Shown here: piece after piece, positions 44,541 to 59,940 of the stretch
Layout: each line of letters begins with the position of its first letter
Numbering within the stretch: the first letter of the stretch is position 1
Assembly (NCBI RefSeq): GCF_009834185.1
Contig: NZ_CP047173.1
Location: 1,488,001-1,552,000, forward strand
Length of the DNA stretch: 64,000 nucleotides
From: Rathayibacter sp. VKM Ac-2760
GTDB lineage: Bacteria > Actinomycetota > Actinomycetes > Actinomycetales > Microbacteriaceae
Direction: 5' to 3'
The notes under the pieces: generated by a model
Database searches by the model: none
The model's input: the letters and a program-made list of their open reading frames with translations, nothing else
Told to the model about the DNA's origin: nothing
Made by a program: the position numbers and the translations under genes

Positions 44541-45232
44541 CGGGGTGTCCTCTCGGGTTCGGGATCGGGGTCGGTGCGACCCGGGTGGGCCTGCGAGTCG
44601 TCGTCGCTCGCCGCCCCGTCGGGGTCGAGGGTACGGTCGACCACCGTCAGCAGTCTCGTCAAAGCGTCCCGCGCCGGTCGATCGGCGCGCGCACTCGCCG
44701 CCCGCACCCGGAGACTGACCGCCTGTGGGGAGACGGCCAGCTGCTCGGCGGCGTCCTTCTGCGTCAGGCCGGCGTCGAGGAGGTCGACGATCTCCCAGCC
44801 CGCCGGCGTCCTCGAGTCGCGGAGGTGCAGCAGCGGATCGAAGAGGGCCTGCGCGTCGGGGACCGAGGGGAAGGCGGCGGCCGGGGAGTCGGGGTCGAGC
44901 GCGAAGCGGGTCGCTCTCCCCTTCGCCGCCTCCACTGCCCGGCGCGCGGCGAAATATGCCTCACCCCGGGCGGCCCGAGTCGTGCGGGGGAGCGGGCGCT
45001 CGATCGCGCCGATGCCGAGCCCGATGCTCCAGTGCGCGGTGCGGTGCAGGGCGAGGACGACCGAGACGACCGCGTCCGCCCGGGAGAGCACGAACTGGAA
45101 CTCGTCGCCGGCGGTCCGCTCGGGGGGCAGCACGAAGGCGTGCTCCTCGGCCTCGACGAGCGCGGTGATGGCCTGCTCCACGCGGTCGTCGTCGTGGCGA
45201 CTGTCGCGCTGATCGGCGGTGATGACGAACAC
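44537..45232 (-). CDS. SatD-like regulator with cyclase-like and helix-turn-helix domains
   Basis: A 231-residue protein. Residues 1-78 look like a nucleotidyl-cyclase-related SatD domain: FVITADQRDSR (2-12) with the metal-site-type aspartate, AGDEFQFVL (41-49), and WSIGLGIGAIE (68-78). A helix-turn-helix follows (DAGLTQKDAAEQLAVSPQAVSLRV, near 150-175), then an acidic Pro-rich tail. GTG at 45232 is chosen because GAGGAGG lies 5 nt upstream on the minus strand and FVITADQ opens the domain. It is coupled to the SatC-like gene. No enzymatic activity is claimed. Confidence 0.72.
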   Translation of the reverse strand: MFVITADQRDSRHDDDRVEQAITALVEAEEHAFVLPPERTAGDEFQFVLSRADAVVSVVLALHRTAHWSIGLGIGAIERPLPRTTRAARGEAYFAARRAVEAAKGRATRFALDPDSPAAAFPSVPDAQALFDPLLHLRDSRTPAGWEIVDLLDAGLTQKDAAEQLAVSPQAVSLRVRAASARADRPARDALTRLLTVVDRTLDPDGAASDDDSQAHPGRTDPDPEPERTPR

Positions 45233-45245
45233 GGGACCTCCTCGA

Positions 45246-45291
45246 TCAAGTATGCAAGCTTGATCCGCACCGATCAAGCCTCAACACTTGA
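45246..45291 (-). promoter_or_regulatory. Promoter with twin TCAAG-N8-CTTGA operator-like repeats
   Basis: Two inverted repeats of identical design, TCAAG-N8-CTTGA, occupy 45246-45263 and 45274-45291, their starts 28 bp apart. On the minus strand TTGATC (45272-45277) and CATACT (45249-45254) are spaced by 17 nt and make the best -35/-10 pair; the repeats cover both hexamers. The transcript would start about 20 nt before the regulator's GTG. Confidence 0.65.
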
Positions 45292-45322
45292 CTCCACATC
45301 AGGGGCGACGGTCCCGCCGCGC

Positions 45323-45328
45323 TACCCT
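45323..45328 (+). promoter_or_regulatory. -10 element of a leaderless tyrS promoter
   Basis: TACCCT ends 6 nt before the tyrS GTG. Absence of a leader excludes a T-box for this tRNA ligase. Confidence 0.55.
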
Positions 45329-45334
45329 GGACGG

Positions 45335-46645
45335 GTGACCGATCAGGACTTCCGCGGATCCGCGACCGCACCCGCGCTCGACCCCTCCTTCGAGAACGTC
45401 TGGGACGAGCTCGTCTGGCGCGGCGCGGTCCACGTCTCCACCGATGCGGTGGCCCTCCGCGAGCTCCTGGCCGGAGACCCGATCACCTACTACTGCGGCT
45501 TCGACCCCACCGCGCCGAGCCTGCACCTGGGCAACCTGGTCCAGCTGATCGTGCTGCGCCGGCTCCAGCTCGCCGGGCACCGGCCCCTCGGTCTCGTCGG
45601 CGGATCGACCGGCCTGATCGGAGACCCGCGGCCGACCGCGGAGCGCACCCTCAACTCCCGCGAGACCGTGGTCGAGTGGGTGTCCCGCCTGCAGGCGCAG
45701 GTGTCGCGGTTCCTCTCGACCGAGGGGGAGAACCCGCTGCGGCTGGTGAACAACCTGGACTGGACGGCGCCGCTGTCGGCGATCGACTTCCTCCGGGAGA
45801 TCGGCAAGCACTTCCGGGTGGGTACGATGCTCAAGAAGGATGCGGTCAGCGCGCGTCTGAACTCCGACGCGGGGATCAGCTACACCGAGTTCAGCTACCA
45901 GATCCTGCAGGGGCTCGACTACCTCGAGCTCTACCGCCAGCACGGCTGCGTGCTGCAGACCGGCGGCAGCGACCAGTGGGGGAACCTGACCAGCGGCACG
46001 GATCTGATCCACCGCACCGAGGGGGTCTCGGTGCACGCCATCGGGACGCCGCTGGTGATGAACTCCGACGGGACGAAGTTCGGCAAGAGCGAGGGCAACG
46101 CGGTCTGGCTCGACCCCTCGCTCACCAGCCCGTACGCGTTCTACCAGTTCTGGCTCAACACCGACGACCGCGATGTCGCGGCCCGGCTGAAGACCTTCAC
46201 GTACCTGCCCCGCGTCGAGATCGAGCGGCTGGAGTCGGCGAGTGTCGAGGCGCCGTTCAAGCGCGAGGCGCAGCGGGCACTGGCGAGCGAGGTCACCACC
46301 CTCGTGCACGGGGAGGCGGTGACGGCCTCGGTGATCGCGGCCTCGGCCGCGCTGTTCGGGCGCGGGTCGCTCGACTGCATCGATGCGGACATCCTGCGCG
46401 GAGCACTGCAGGCGGTGACGACGGTCGAGGCGACCGCGTCGACTCCGGTGGTGCAGGCCTTCGTGGAGGCCGGACTCGTCGCGAGTCTGGGTGAGGCCCG
46501 TCGAGCGATCGGCCAGCGCGGTCTCTCGGTGAACAACACCGCGGTGACGGACGATGCCGCCGTGCTCGGCGACCTCCCCCTGATCGACGGGATCGCCGTG
46601 CTGCGCCGCGGCAAGAAGAGCTTCGCCGGCGCCTTCGTCTCCTGA
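45335..46645 (+). CDS. tyrS: Tyrosine--tRNA ligase
   Basis: TyrS charges tRNA-Tyr. The 436-residue class I enzyme has YCGFDPTAPSLHLGNLVQL (HIGH-like HLGN), GGSTGLIGDP, LDYLELYRQHGC, QTGGSDQWGN, and the KMSKS-like loop KFGKSEGNAVWL. The C-terminal S4 domain includes EARRAIGQRGLSVNN. GTG at 45335 gives the usual length. It is the last protein gene before the rRNA operon, as in many Microbacteriaceae. Confidence 0.97.
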   Translation: MTDQDFRGSATAPALDPSFENVWDELVWRGAVHVSTDAVALRELLAGDPITYYCGFDPTAPSLHLGNLVQLIVLRRLQLAGHRPLGLVGGSTGLIGDPRPTAERTLNSRETVVEWVSRLQAQVSRFLSTEGENPLRLVNNLDWTAPLSAIDFLREIGKHFRVGTMLKKDAVSARLNSDAGISYTEFSYQILQGLDYLELYRQHGCVLQTGGSDQWGNLTSGTDLIHRTEGVSVHAIGTPLVMNSDGTKFGKSEGNAVWLDPSLTSPYAFYQFWLNTDDRDVAARLKTFTYLPRVEIERLESASVEAPFKREAQRALASEVTTLVHGEAVTASVIAASAALFGRGSLDCIDADILRGALQAVTTVEATASTPVVQAFVEAGLVASLGEARRAIGQRGLSVNNTAVTDDAAVLGDLPLIDGIAVLRRGKKSFAGAFVS

Positions 46646-46854
46646 CGCGGGCCCGGTCCGCCCCGCGGGGAGCCCGGATCGCGACACGCCCGGGCGACGA
46701 GCGATTTGCAGGGCCGCGAAACCTCGACGTAATGTAACTCCTCGTCAGCCCAAAGGAGCGGACAGCGAGAGTCGGATGCAGAGCATCGAGACCCGCCGGC
46801 CCCCCTCAAGCGATGACCATCCCCTCGCTCTCAAGCCTGTTAGAGATTCGTCTC

Positions 46855-46883
46855 TTGATGGCGGCGGATCGCGAGCGTAAGAT
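46855..46883 (+). promoter_or_regulatory. rrn promoter P1
   Basis: TTGATG (46855-46860) and TAAGAT (46878-46883) with an exact 17-nt spacer, 480 bp upstream of 16S. 46646-47358 contains no gene. Confidence 0.6.
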
Positions 46884-46994
46884 GCAAAGCCTCCGCAGGA
46901 CCCAGGTCCTCGGCTTCGGTGCACGGCCTCGGCTGCGCACGATGACGGCGAGACGATCTCCGGATCGGCCGCCGAGCATCACAGAGACGCCGAC

Positions 46995-47022
46995 TTGACA
47001 CGGCCTGCGGATGTGCTAAGTT
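46995..47022 (+). promoter_or_regulatory. rrn promoter P2
   Basis: Consensus -35 TTGACA (46995-47000), 16-nt spacer and TAAGTT (47017-47022). It is the best sigma-70-type promoter in the window. Confidence 0.8.
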
Positions 47023-47192
47023 AGTCGAGTTGCCACGGAGGCGATCGGGACTTCGGTTCTGATAAGCCTACCCGGTCTCGGCGACACGAACAAATCGACC
47101 AGCCGTCTGATTCAGGCCGGCTCTCGGTACGACTACTTCGATCACTTCCGTTGTGAAGCACCTTTTGTGGTGTGGAGGCGGGATGTGTCCGA

Positions 47193-47217
47193 TTCTTGAG
47201 AACTCAACAGCGTGCAC
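47193..47217 (+). promoter_or_regulatory. rRNA leader motif (antitermination/processing element)
   Basis: TTCTTGAGAACTCAACAG followed by CGTGCAC is the conserved actinobacterial rrn leader element; a related copy lies in the 16S-23S spacer at 49181. Confidence 0.6.
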
Positions 47218-47358
47218 TATGTTCAATGCCAAATTTATAACCCCGTCCAGGTCTTGTGGCCTGGTTGGGTTCCTTTGGAAATTGATGTCAGTAATGATGT
47301 CTTATTTGCTAGAGGTCAAACTTGAGCGTCTTCTCTTCGGGGTTGATGTTCGTAATTT

Positions 47359-52458
<5,100 letters not shown>

Positions 52459-52680
52459 TACACTCATACCGTTGTAAAGGCTGGTAGGAGTGGTCAGAGA
52501 TTGCTTGCGTCCACTTTGTGGTTCCCAGAATACGGGCTCCATACCGCGGGTCGTGTTCGCAAAGACACGATCCGCACACCGCGCTCGACATGTTCGGGGC
52601 GGACAACAGAACACACGCATGACGTGTGACCCAGATTTGACCACCACCACGCCGGAAGGCTGGCGGTTGCGTCTAGAAGG
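52459..52680 (+). other. 23S-5S spacer
   Basis: About 220 nt of transcribed spacer; no tRNA or coding sequence seen. Confidence 0.7.
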
Positions 52681-52798
52681 GTTACGGCGGCCATAGCGAG
52701 AGGGAAACGCCCGGTCACATTCCGAACCCGGAAGCTAAGACTCTCAGCGCCGATGGTACTGCAGGGGGGACCCTGTGGGAGAGTAGGACACCGCCGGA
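52681..52798 (+). rRNA. rrf: 5S ribosomal RNA
   Basis: About 118 nt beginning GTTACGGCGGCCATAGCG and ending with the complementary arm GACACCGCCGGA; CCGAACCCGGAAGCTAAG and the GGGAGAGTAGG loop are typical of actinobacterial 5S. Confidence 0.96.
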
Positions 52799-52810
52799 CA
52801 CCAATTCACG

Positions 52811-52836
52811 ATGGCCACCCAGAAATGGGTGGCCGT
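52811..52836 (+). terminator. rrn operon terminator
   Basis: 11-bp stem (52811-52821 with 52826-52836) and GAAA tetraloop, followed by CGCTGTTT, 13 nt after 5S. Confidence 0.85.
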
Positions 52837-52903
52837 CGCTGTTTAACCATAGGTTCTCCAGGAGAGCCGTCAGTCGCTCGATGCGGCGCCGTGAGGAGTG
52901 ACG

Positions 52904-53059
52904 ATGTCCGAGGACCGTGCATCCGGAAGCGAGAGCGTCGAGCTCGGCGATCGTCTCGACGACATCGAGCGGTCGGCCCTCGCGTCACGGGCGGCCGCCT
53001 ACGCCGAGGTGCAGGAGCAGCTCCGGGTCCGGCTCGAGGGCGGGGACTCCGCACGATGA
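52904..53059 (+). CDS. Small 51-residue protein upstream of tlyA
   Basis: ATG at 52904 with GAGGAG 4-5 nt upstream encodes 51 residues, acidic and helical (ELGDRLDDIERSALASRAAA, then YAEVQEQLRVRLE), and its TGA overlaps the tlyA ATG (ATGA). A short helical protein in this place is common in actinobacteria; no function is known. It may serve mainly to deliver ribosomes to tlyA. Confidence 0.75.
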   Translation: MSEDRASGSESVELGDRLDDIERSALASRAAAYAEVQEQLRVRLEGGDSAR

Positions 53060-53868
53060 CCCACGCCGAGGACCAGCGGCTCGACAGCGCACTCGCCACC
53101 AGGGGCATCGCCCGGTCGCGAGTGCATGCCGCTCGACTGATCGCCGATGGCGTCGTCACCGTGGACGGTGCGCCGGCGCTCAAGCCCTCGATCCGGGTGC
53201 GGCCCGAGCAGGACATCGCCGTCGCCTCCCTCGACCACTACGTCAGCCGAGCGGCGCACAAGCTGATCGCTGCGCTAGACACCTTCCGAAGCGTGCGGGT
53301 CGACGGCGCGATGGCCCTCGATGTCGGCGCGTCCACCGGAGGCTTCTCGCAGGTGCTCCTCGAGCGCGGCGTCGCCTCCGTCATCGCGCTCGACGTCGGC
53401 CACGGCCAGCTCGCGCCGAGGATCCGCTCCGACGACCGGGTGAGCGTGGTCGAGGGCTTCAATGCACGGGAGATGACGACGGAGTCGCTCGCGGCTGCGG
53501 CGGGGACCGACACCGTGCCGGACCTGGTCGTCGCCGACGTCTCCTTCATCTCCCTGTCGATGGTGCTGCCCGCGGTCGCGGCCTCCGTCGCGTCGACCGC
53601 CGACTTCGTCGTGCTGGTGAAGCCGCAGTTCGAGGTGGGGCGCCTGGGCATCAAGGAGGGGATCGTCCGTGATCCCGAGCTCCGGCGCGAGGCGCTCTCG
53701 GACGTGCTCTGGTCCGCCTGGGACGTGGGACTCGGAGTGGCCGGACTGATCGAGTCACCGCTCCCGGGTGGCGCTGGGAATCAGGAGTATCTGGCACACC
53801 TCCACCGCGACCGCGGAACGATTCCGACAGAATGGAGGGACGCGGTCACCGCGCTCACCACCGGATGA
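53056..53868 (+). CDS. tlyA: TlyA family rRNA (cytidine-2'-O)-methyltransferase
   Basis: TlyA methylates ribose of cytidines in 16S and 23S rRNA, a modification that affects capreomycin and viomycin sensitivity in mycobacteria. The 270-residue protein has an N-terminal S4 RNA-binding domain (RLDSALATRGIARSRVHAAR, residues 8-27) and an FtsJ-type methyltransferase: motif I ALDVGASTGGFSQ (88-100), DLVVADVSFISLS, and VLVKPQFEVG. ATG overlaps the upstream small gene. The older name hemolysin A is historical. Confidence 0.95.
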   Translation: MTHAEDQRLDSALATRGIARSRVHAARLIADGVVTVDGAPALKPSIRVRPEQDIAVASLDHYVSRAAHKLIAALDTFRSVRVDGAMALDVGASTGGFSQVLLERGVASVIALDVGHGQLAPRIRSDDRVSVVEGFNAREMTTESLAAAAGTDTVPDLVVADVSFISLSMVLPAVAASVASTADFVVLVKPQFEVGRLGIKEGIVRDPELRREALSDVLWSAWDVGLGVAGLIESPLPGGAGNQEYLAHLHRDRGTIPTEWRDAVTALTTG

Positions 53869-53915
53869 CGCGACCGTGTCCGCCGCCGTCGATCGACCCG
53901 AAGGACACCTTCTCG

Positions 53916-54839
53916 ATGCAGTCCCCTCCTGGCGAGCGCAACATCCTCGTCATCGCCCACACCGGACGGGCGGACTCCCTCGATGCGGCGATCCTCGTGG
54001 TGGAGCGCCTGCGCGGCTCCGGAGCCCGTCCCGTGCTCTGCGCCGACGACAAGGGCGACATCGTCCGGGCGGCCTCCGACCTCTCCGACGTCGCCGTTCT
54101 CGGCGCCGACGTGCCGCTCGACGCGATCGAGCTGGTCTTCGTCCTGGGCGGCGACGGCACCATCCTCCGTGCGGCCGAGATCGCCCGCACCGGCACGGCT
54201 CCGCTGCTCGGGGTCAATCTCGGGCACGTGGGCTTCCTCGCCGAGAGCGAGCGCGACGACCTCGACGACGCGGTCGCGCGCGCCCTCGACGGCGACTACC
54301 GGGTCGAGGAGCGGATGACCCTGCAGGTCCGGGTGAAGATCGAGGACGCCGTGGTCTACGAGACCTGGGCGCTGAACGAGGCGACCGTCGAGAAGGCGAG
54401 CCGCGAGCGGATGCTCGAGGTCATGGTCGGTGTCGACGGGCGCCCGCTGTCCAGCTTCGGCTGCGACGGCATCGTCGTGTCCACGCCGACCGGGTCGACC
54501 GCGTACGCGTTCTCCGGTGGAGGGCCCGTCGTCTGGCCGACGCTCGACGCGATGCTGCTCGTCCCGCTCAGCGCGCACGCCCTCTTCGCCCGGCCGCTCG
54601 TGGTCGGGCCCGACTCGAGCCTCGCGGTCGAGGTGAAGGAGCGCACCGACGGCGTCGGCGTGCTCTGGGCCGACGGCCGGCGCACCTACGAGCTGCCGCC
54701 CGGCGCACGCGTGGTCTTCCGCCGTTCGCCGGTGCCGGTGCGCTTCGCCCGCCTGCACGACGCCCCGTTCACCGATCGCCTGGTGCAGAAGTTCGGCCTC
54801 CCCATCCGCGGATGGCGGGGGTCGGCGGAGACGGAGTAG
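53916..54839 (+). CDS. nadK: NAD kinase
   Basis: NadK phosphorylates NAD to NADP. The 307-residue protein contains FVLGGDGTILRAAE, GVNLGHVGFLAE, LNEATVEKAS and GIVVSTPTGSTAYAFS, all family signatures. I place the start at ATG 53916, with AAGGA 11 nt upstream; an in-frame ATG at 53865 overlapping the tlyA stop (ATGA) would add 17 residues and remains possible. recN follows 5 nt downstream. Confidence 0.94.
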   Translation: MQSPPGERNILVIAHTGRADSLDAAILVVERLRGSGARPVLCADDKGDIVRAASDLSDVAVLGADVPLDAIELVFVLGGDGTILRAAEIARTGTAPLLGVNLGHVGFLAESERDDLDDAVARALDGDYRVEERMTLQVRVKIEDAVVYETWALNEATVEKASRERMLEVMVGVDGRPLSSFGCDGIVVSTPTGSTAYAFSGGGPVVWPTLDAMLLVPLSAHALFARPLVVGPDSSLAVEVKERTDGVGVLWADGRRTYELPPGARVVFRRSPVPVRFARLHDAPFTDRLVQKFGLPIRGWRGSAETE

Positions 54840-54844
54840 CCCCG

Positions 54845-56533
54845 ATGCTCGAAGAGCTGCAGATCCGCGATCTCGGCGTGATCGCCGAGGCGACCCTCCC
54901 GCTCGGACCCGGCTTCACCGCGGTGACCGGCGAGACCGGCGCGGGCAAGACCATGGTCGTGACCGCGCTCGGACTCGTGCTCGGTGCGCGCTCCGACGCC
55001 TCGGCGGTGCGCTCCGGCAGCAAGCAGGCCTGGGTGTCCGGTCGCTGGCTGGTGCCCGAGGAGGGAGCGGTCGCCGATCGCGTCCACGACGCCGGCGGTG
55101 ACCTCGACGGGCCGGAGTTGCTGCTCGCGCGCTCCGTCTCGGCGGAGGGCCGTGGTCGAGCGGTCGTCGGCGGGCGCAGCGCACCGGTGAGCGTGCTCAG
55201 CGAGCTGGCGGACCAGCTCGTCGTCGTGCACGGGCAGTCCGATCAGATCCGGCTCCGCTCGGCCGCGGCACAGCGCGACGCGCTCGACCGGTTCGGCGGG
55301 CCCGAGCTGGGGGAGGCGCTGCGCGACTACGCGAGCGCCTTCGAGCGCTGGCGGGCCAACCGCGAGGAGCTGGACGGGCTGACCGTCGCCCGCGAGGCGC
55401 GGGCTCGCGAGGCGGAGCGGCTCCGCAGCGCCCTCGCCGAGATCGAGGGCGTCGCTCCGCAGCGCGGCGAGGACGTCGAGCTGTCGGCGCAGTCCGAGCG
55501 GCTCGGCAGCATCGAGCAGCTGCGGGTGTCGGCCGGCGAGGCGCGCGAGGCGATCTCCTCCGAGGAGCTCGACGGGCGCGACGCCCTGAGCCTGGTCGAG
55601 ACCGCCCGCCGGGTGCTCGAGCGCGCGGCCGAGCACGACGCCGCCCTCGAGCCGCTGACGCAGACCCTCACGGAGGCGTCGGTGCTGCTCGGCGATGCGG
55701 CCGCCGGTCTCTCCTCCTATCTGGCCGAGCTCGACCTCGACGGGGCGCACGACCTGGAGCTGATCGAGAACCGCCGCGCCGAGCTCTCCGCGCTGGCGCG
55801 GACCTACGGGCCGACGCTCGACGACGTGCTCGACCTGGTCGACTCCTCCGGACTGCGCCTGCTCGAGCTCGACGGCGACGACGAGCGGATCGCGGCCCTC
55901 GAGGCCGACACCGCCGCGGACGCCGAGCTCGTCGACCGCCTCGCCGGCCGGCTCACCGAGCTGCGGACGGCCGCGGCCGCCGAGCTGGGCGACCGCGTCA
56001 GCGACGAGCTGACCGCGCTCGCGATGGCCGACGCCCGACTGCACGTGCGGGTCACCGCGCTCGGCGAGCCGGCGATGCACGGGCGGGACACCGTCGAGAT
56101 GCTGCTCCAGCCGCACACCGGCGCGACGCCGCGGGCGCTCGCGAAGGGCGCGTCCGGTGGCGAGCTCTCGCGGGTGATGCTCGCGATCGAGGTCGTCGTG
56201 GCGGCCAACGATCCGGTGCCGACCTTCGTCTTCGACGAAGTGGACGCGGGAGTGGGCGGCGCGGCGGCGATCGAGATCGGCCGGCGACTCGCCCGGCTGG
56301 CCGAGACGTCGCAGGTGATCGTGGTCACCCACCTGGCGCAGGTCGCCGCGTTCGCGACGAACCACCTCCGGGTGGAGAAGGGGTCGGACGGCTCGGTCAC
56401 GTCGAGCGCCGTGACCCAGCTCGACGCGGAGGAGCGGGTCTCCGAGATGGCACGGCTGCTCTCCGGGCTGACCGACTCCGAGAACGCTCTGGCGCACGCG
56501 CGCGAGCTGCTCGAGTCGAGCCGCCGGGGCTGA
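54845..56533 (+). CDS. recN: DNA repair protein RecN
   Basis: RecN is an SMC-like ATPase that organises DNA at double-strand breaks. The 562-residue protein has the N-terminal Walker A GETGAGKT (29-36), a central coiled-coil region (about 165-400, Glu/Arg/Leu-rich heptads), the signature KGASGGELSRVMLAIE, and Walker B TFVFDEVDAGVGG with the VVTHLAQVAAFA H-loop. It is SOS-induced in many bacteria; no LexA box stands directly upstream, where it is cotranscribed with nadK. Confidence 0.96.
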   Translation: MLEELQIRDLGVIAEATLPLGPGFTAVTGETGAGKTMVVTALGLVLGARSDASAVRSGSKQAWVSGRWLVPEEGAVADRVHDAGGDLDGPELLLARSVSAEGRGRAVVGGRSAPVSVLSELADQLVVVHGQSDQIRLRSAAAQRDALDRFGGPELGEALRDYASAFERWRANREELDGLTVAREARAREAERLRSALAEIEGVAPQRGEDVELSAQSERLGSIEQLRVSAGEAREAISSEELDGRDALSLVETARRVLERAAEHDAALEPLTQTLTEASVLLGDAAAGLSSYLAELDLDGAHDLELIENRRAELSALARTYGPTLDDVLDLVDSSGLRLLELDGDDERIAALEADTAADAELVDRLAGRLTELRTAAAAELGDRVSDELTALAMADARLHVRVTALGEPAMHGRDTVEMLLQPHTGATPRALAKGASGGELSRVMLAIEVVVAANDPVPTFVFDEVDAGVGGAAAIEIGRRLARLAETSQVIVVTHLAQVAAFATNHLRVEKGSDGSVTSSAVTQLDAEERVSEMARLLSGLTDSENALAHARELLESSRRG

Positions 56534-56537
56534 TCCG

Positions 56538-56560
56538 GGGCCCGGGGGCGCCCCGGGCCC
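56538..56560 (+). terminator. Hairpin after recN
   Basis: GGGCCCGGGG (56538-56547) pairs with CCCCGGGCCC (56551-56560) around GCG, 5 nt past the recN stop. Confidence 0.65.
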
Positions 56561-56570
56561 GTTCTGCTGT

Positions 56571-56576
56571 TACGGT
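56571..56576 (+). promoter_or_regulatory. -10 element of a leaderless pyrG promoter
   Basis: TACGGT ends 8 nt before the pyrG GTG. With no leader, the initiating-nucleotide reiteration control known from Bacillus pyrG is unlikely. Confidence 0.5.
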
Positions 56577-56584
56577 GGAACCCC

Positions 56585-58322
<1,738 letters not shown>

Positions 58323-58330
<8 letters not shown>

Positions 58331-58961
58331 CGCGCGGGAGCCGCTCGCCGACGAGCTCGTCGAGCCGGAGATCCTCACCAGCGAGCGCGTCTTCGACGGC
58401 ATGGTCTGGGGCGTCCGCGCCGAGACCTTCCGCTACGGCGACGGCGAGCTGCGCCGCGAGTTCCTCGACCACACGGGCGCCGTCGCGGTGCTCGCGCTGG
58501 ACGACGAGGACCGGGTCGCGCTGATCAAGCAGTACCGCCACCCGGTGCGCACCCGCGAGTGGGAGATCCCGGCCGGCCTCCTCGACATCGAGGGGGAGGA
58601 CGCGCTCTTGGCCGCGCAGCGCGAGCTGGGCGAGGAGATCGACGTGCAGGCCGCCCAGTGGGACCTGCTCTCCGAGTTCGCGACCTCGCCGGGCGGCAGC
58701 GACGAGGTGATCCGCATCTATCTGGCGCGCGATCTCTCCGCCACCGACGCCGTCTTCGCCCGCGAGGCGGAGGAGGCCGACATGGAGCTGCGCTGGGTCG
58801 CGCTCGACGAGGTCGTCGACGCGGTGCTCGCGCGCCGGGTGCAGAACCCGTCGCTCTGCCTCGCGGCGCTCGCGGCGCACGCCTTCCGCGCGCGCGGCTG
58901 GGCCGGGCTCGGCGACGCGAGCTCGCCGTGGACGCGGCACCCGCGGGCCCGCCGGGGGTGA
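58323..58961 (+). CDS. Nudix hydrolase, ADP-ribose pyrophosphatase type
   Basis: A 212-residue protein with a Nudix box at [19 protein letters not shown] then RELGEEID (about residues 80-105), of the ADP-ribose pyrophosphatase subgroup that removes reactive ADP-ribose. Also seen: [21 protein letters not shown]. The box has one extra residue after the first Gly compared with the strict consensus, common in actinobacterial members. Start overlaps pyrG and the stop overlaps xerD (GTGA). Confidence 0.88.
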
Positions 58962-59866
58962 CCCCGGCCGCGATCGCCGACGCCTTCCTCCGGCAGGCGA
59001 GCGTCGAGCGCGGACTCTCCGCGCACACCATCGCGGCCTACCGCCGCGATCTCGGGCTGTACCTCGGCTGGCTGGAGGAGCGCGGGGTCGCGGATCTCGC
59101 CGCGCTGCGGCGCTCGGACGTGGGCGCGTTCGCGTCCTGGCTGGCCGCGCGCGCCGAGCGACCGCTCGCCGCGAGCTCGCGGGCGCGGATCCTCTCCAGC
59201 GTGCGCGGGCTGCACCGCTTCGCGCTCGAGGAGGGGCACGTCGCCGACGATGTCGCGCACGACGTGGTGCCGCCGAAGCTGCCGATGACGCTGCCGAAGG
59301 CGATCACGGTGGAGCAGATGGGTGCGCTGCTCGACGCGGCGCGGGGCGAAGAGCTCGCCGATCTGCGCGATCGGGCGCTGCTCGAGCTGCTCTACGCCAC
59401 CGGGGCGCGGATCTCGGAGGCGGTGGACCTCTCCGTCGACGACGTCGTGGACTCGGAGGTGGTGCGACTGACGGGCAAGGGCTCGAAGCAGCGGATGGTG
59501 CCGCTGGGCAGTCTCGCGCGCGAGGCGGTCGAGGACTACCTGGTGCGGGCGCGGCCCGAGCTGTCGCGGCGCGGGCGGGCGACGCCGGCGCTCTTCCTCG
59601 GGGTGCGCGGGAACCGGCTGTCGCGGCAGAGCGCGTGGCTGCTGATCCGCGCGGTCGCGGAGAAGGCGGGGCTCGACCGGGAGATCTCACCGCACACGTT
59701 CCGGCACTCCTTCGCGACGCACCTGCTCGCGGGCGGGGCGGACGTGCGGGTGGTGCAGGAGCTGCTCGGGCACGCCTCGGTGGCGACGACGCAGATCTAC
59801 ACGCTGGTGACGGCGGACTCGCTGCGCGACGTGTACACGACGGCGCATCCGCGGGCGCGGCGCTGA
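58958..59866 (+). CDS. xerD: Site-specific tyrosine recombinase XerD
   Basis: XerD resolves chromosome dimers at dif together with XerC and FtsK. The 302-residue protein has the SAM-like N-terminal domain (FLRQASVERGLSAHTIAAYR) and catalytic residues R (TGARISE), K (TGKGSKQR), HxxR (SPHTFRHSFATHLL), H (LLGHASVATTQ) and nucleophile Y (IYTLV). GTG 58958 overlapping the Nudix stop gives the usual length; an in-frame GTG lies 10 codons earlier. ftsK, its partner, is also in this window. XerD rather than XerC is chosen from gene context. Confidence 0.92.
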   Translation: MTPAAIADAFLRQASVERGLSAHTIAAYRRDLGLYLGWLEERGVADLAALRRSDVGAFASWLAARAERPLAASSRARILSSVRGLHRFALEEGHVADDVAHDVVPPKLPMTLPKAITVEQMGALLDAARGEELADLRDRALLELLYATGARISEAVDLSVDDVVDSEVVRLTGKGSKQRMVPLGSLAREAVEDYLVRARPELSRRGRATPALFLGVRGNRLSRQSAWLLIRAVAEKAGLDREISPHTFRHSFATHLLAGGADVRVVQELLGHASVATTQIYTLVTADSLRDVYTTAHPRARR

Positions 59867-59872
59867 GGGGCG

Positions 59873-59909
59873 GGTCTCGATAGGCCGTTGCGCGGATACT
59901 CGACCAGCA
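59873..59909 (+). repeat. Dispersed extragenic repeat, copy C
   Basis: 37-nt element beginning GGTCTCGATAGGCCG and ending ATACTCGACCAGCA, starting 7 nt after the xerD stop. Confidence 0.8.
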
Positions 59910-59940
59910 TGGAGGGGCCGCTGGGCGGTCGGCGTGCTCG

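Noticed and set aside
46813..46998. A 61-codon frame upstream of the rRNA operon
   Set aside because: It covers both rrn promoters, has no ribosome site and reads as Arg/Ser-rich noise.
58958..59866. XerD-type gene as a mobile-element integrase
   Set aside because: It sits in the conserved pyrG-nudix-xerD-parA-scpA order, has XerD length, and no attachment site, excisionase or cargo lies nearby.
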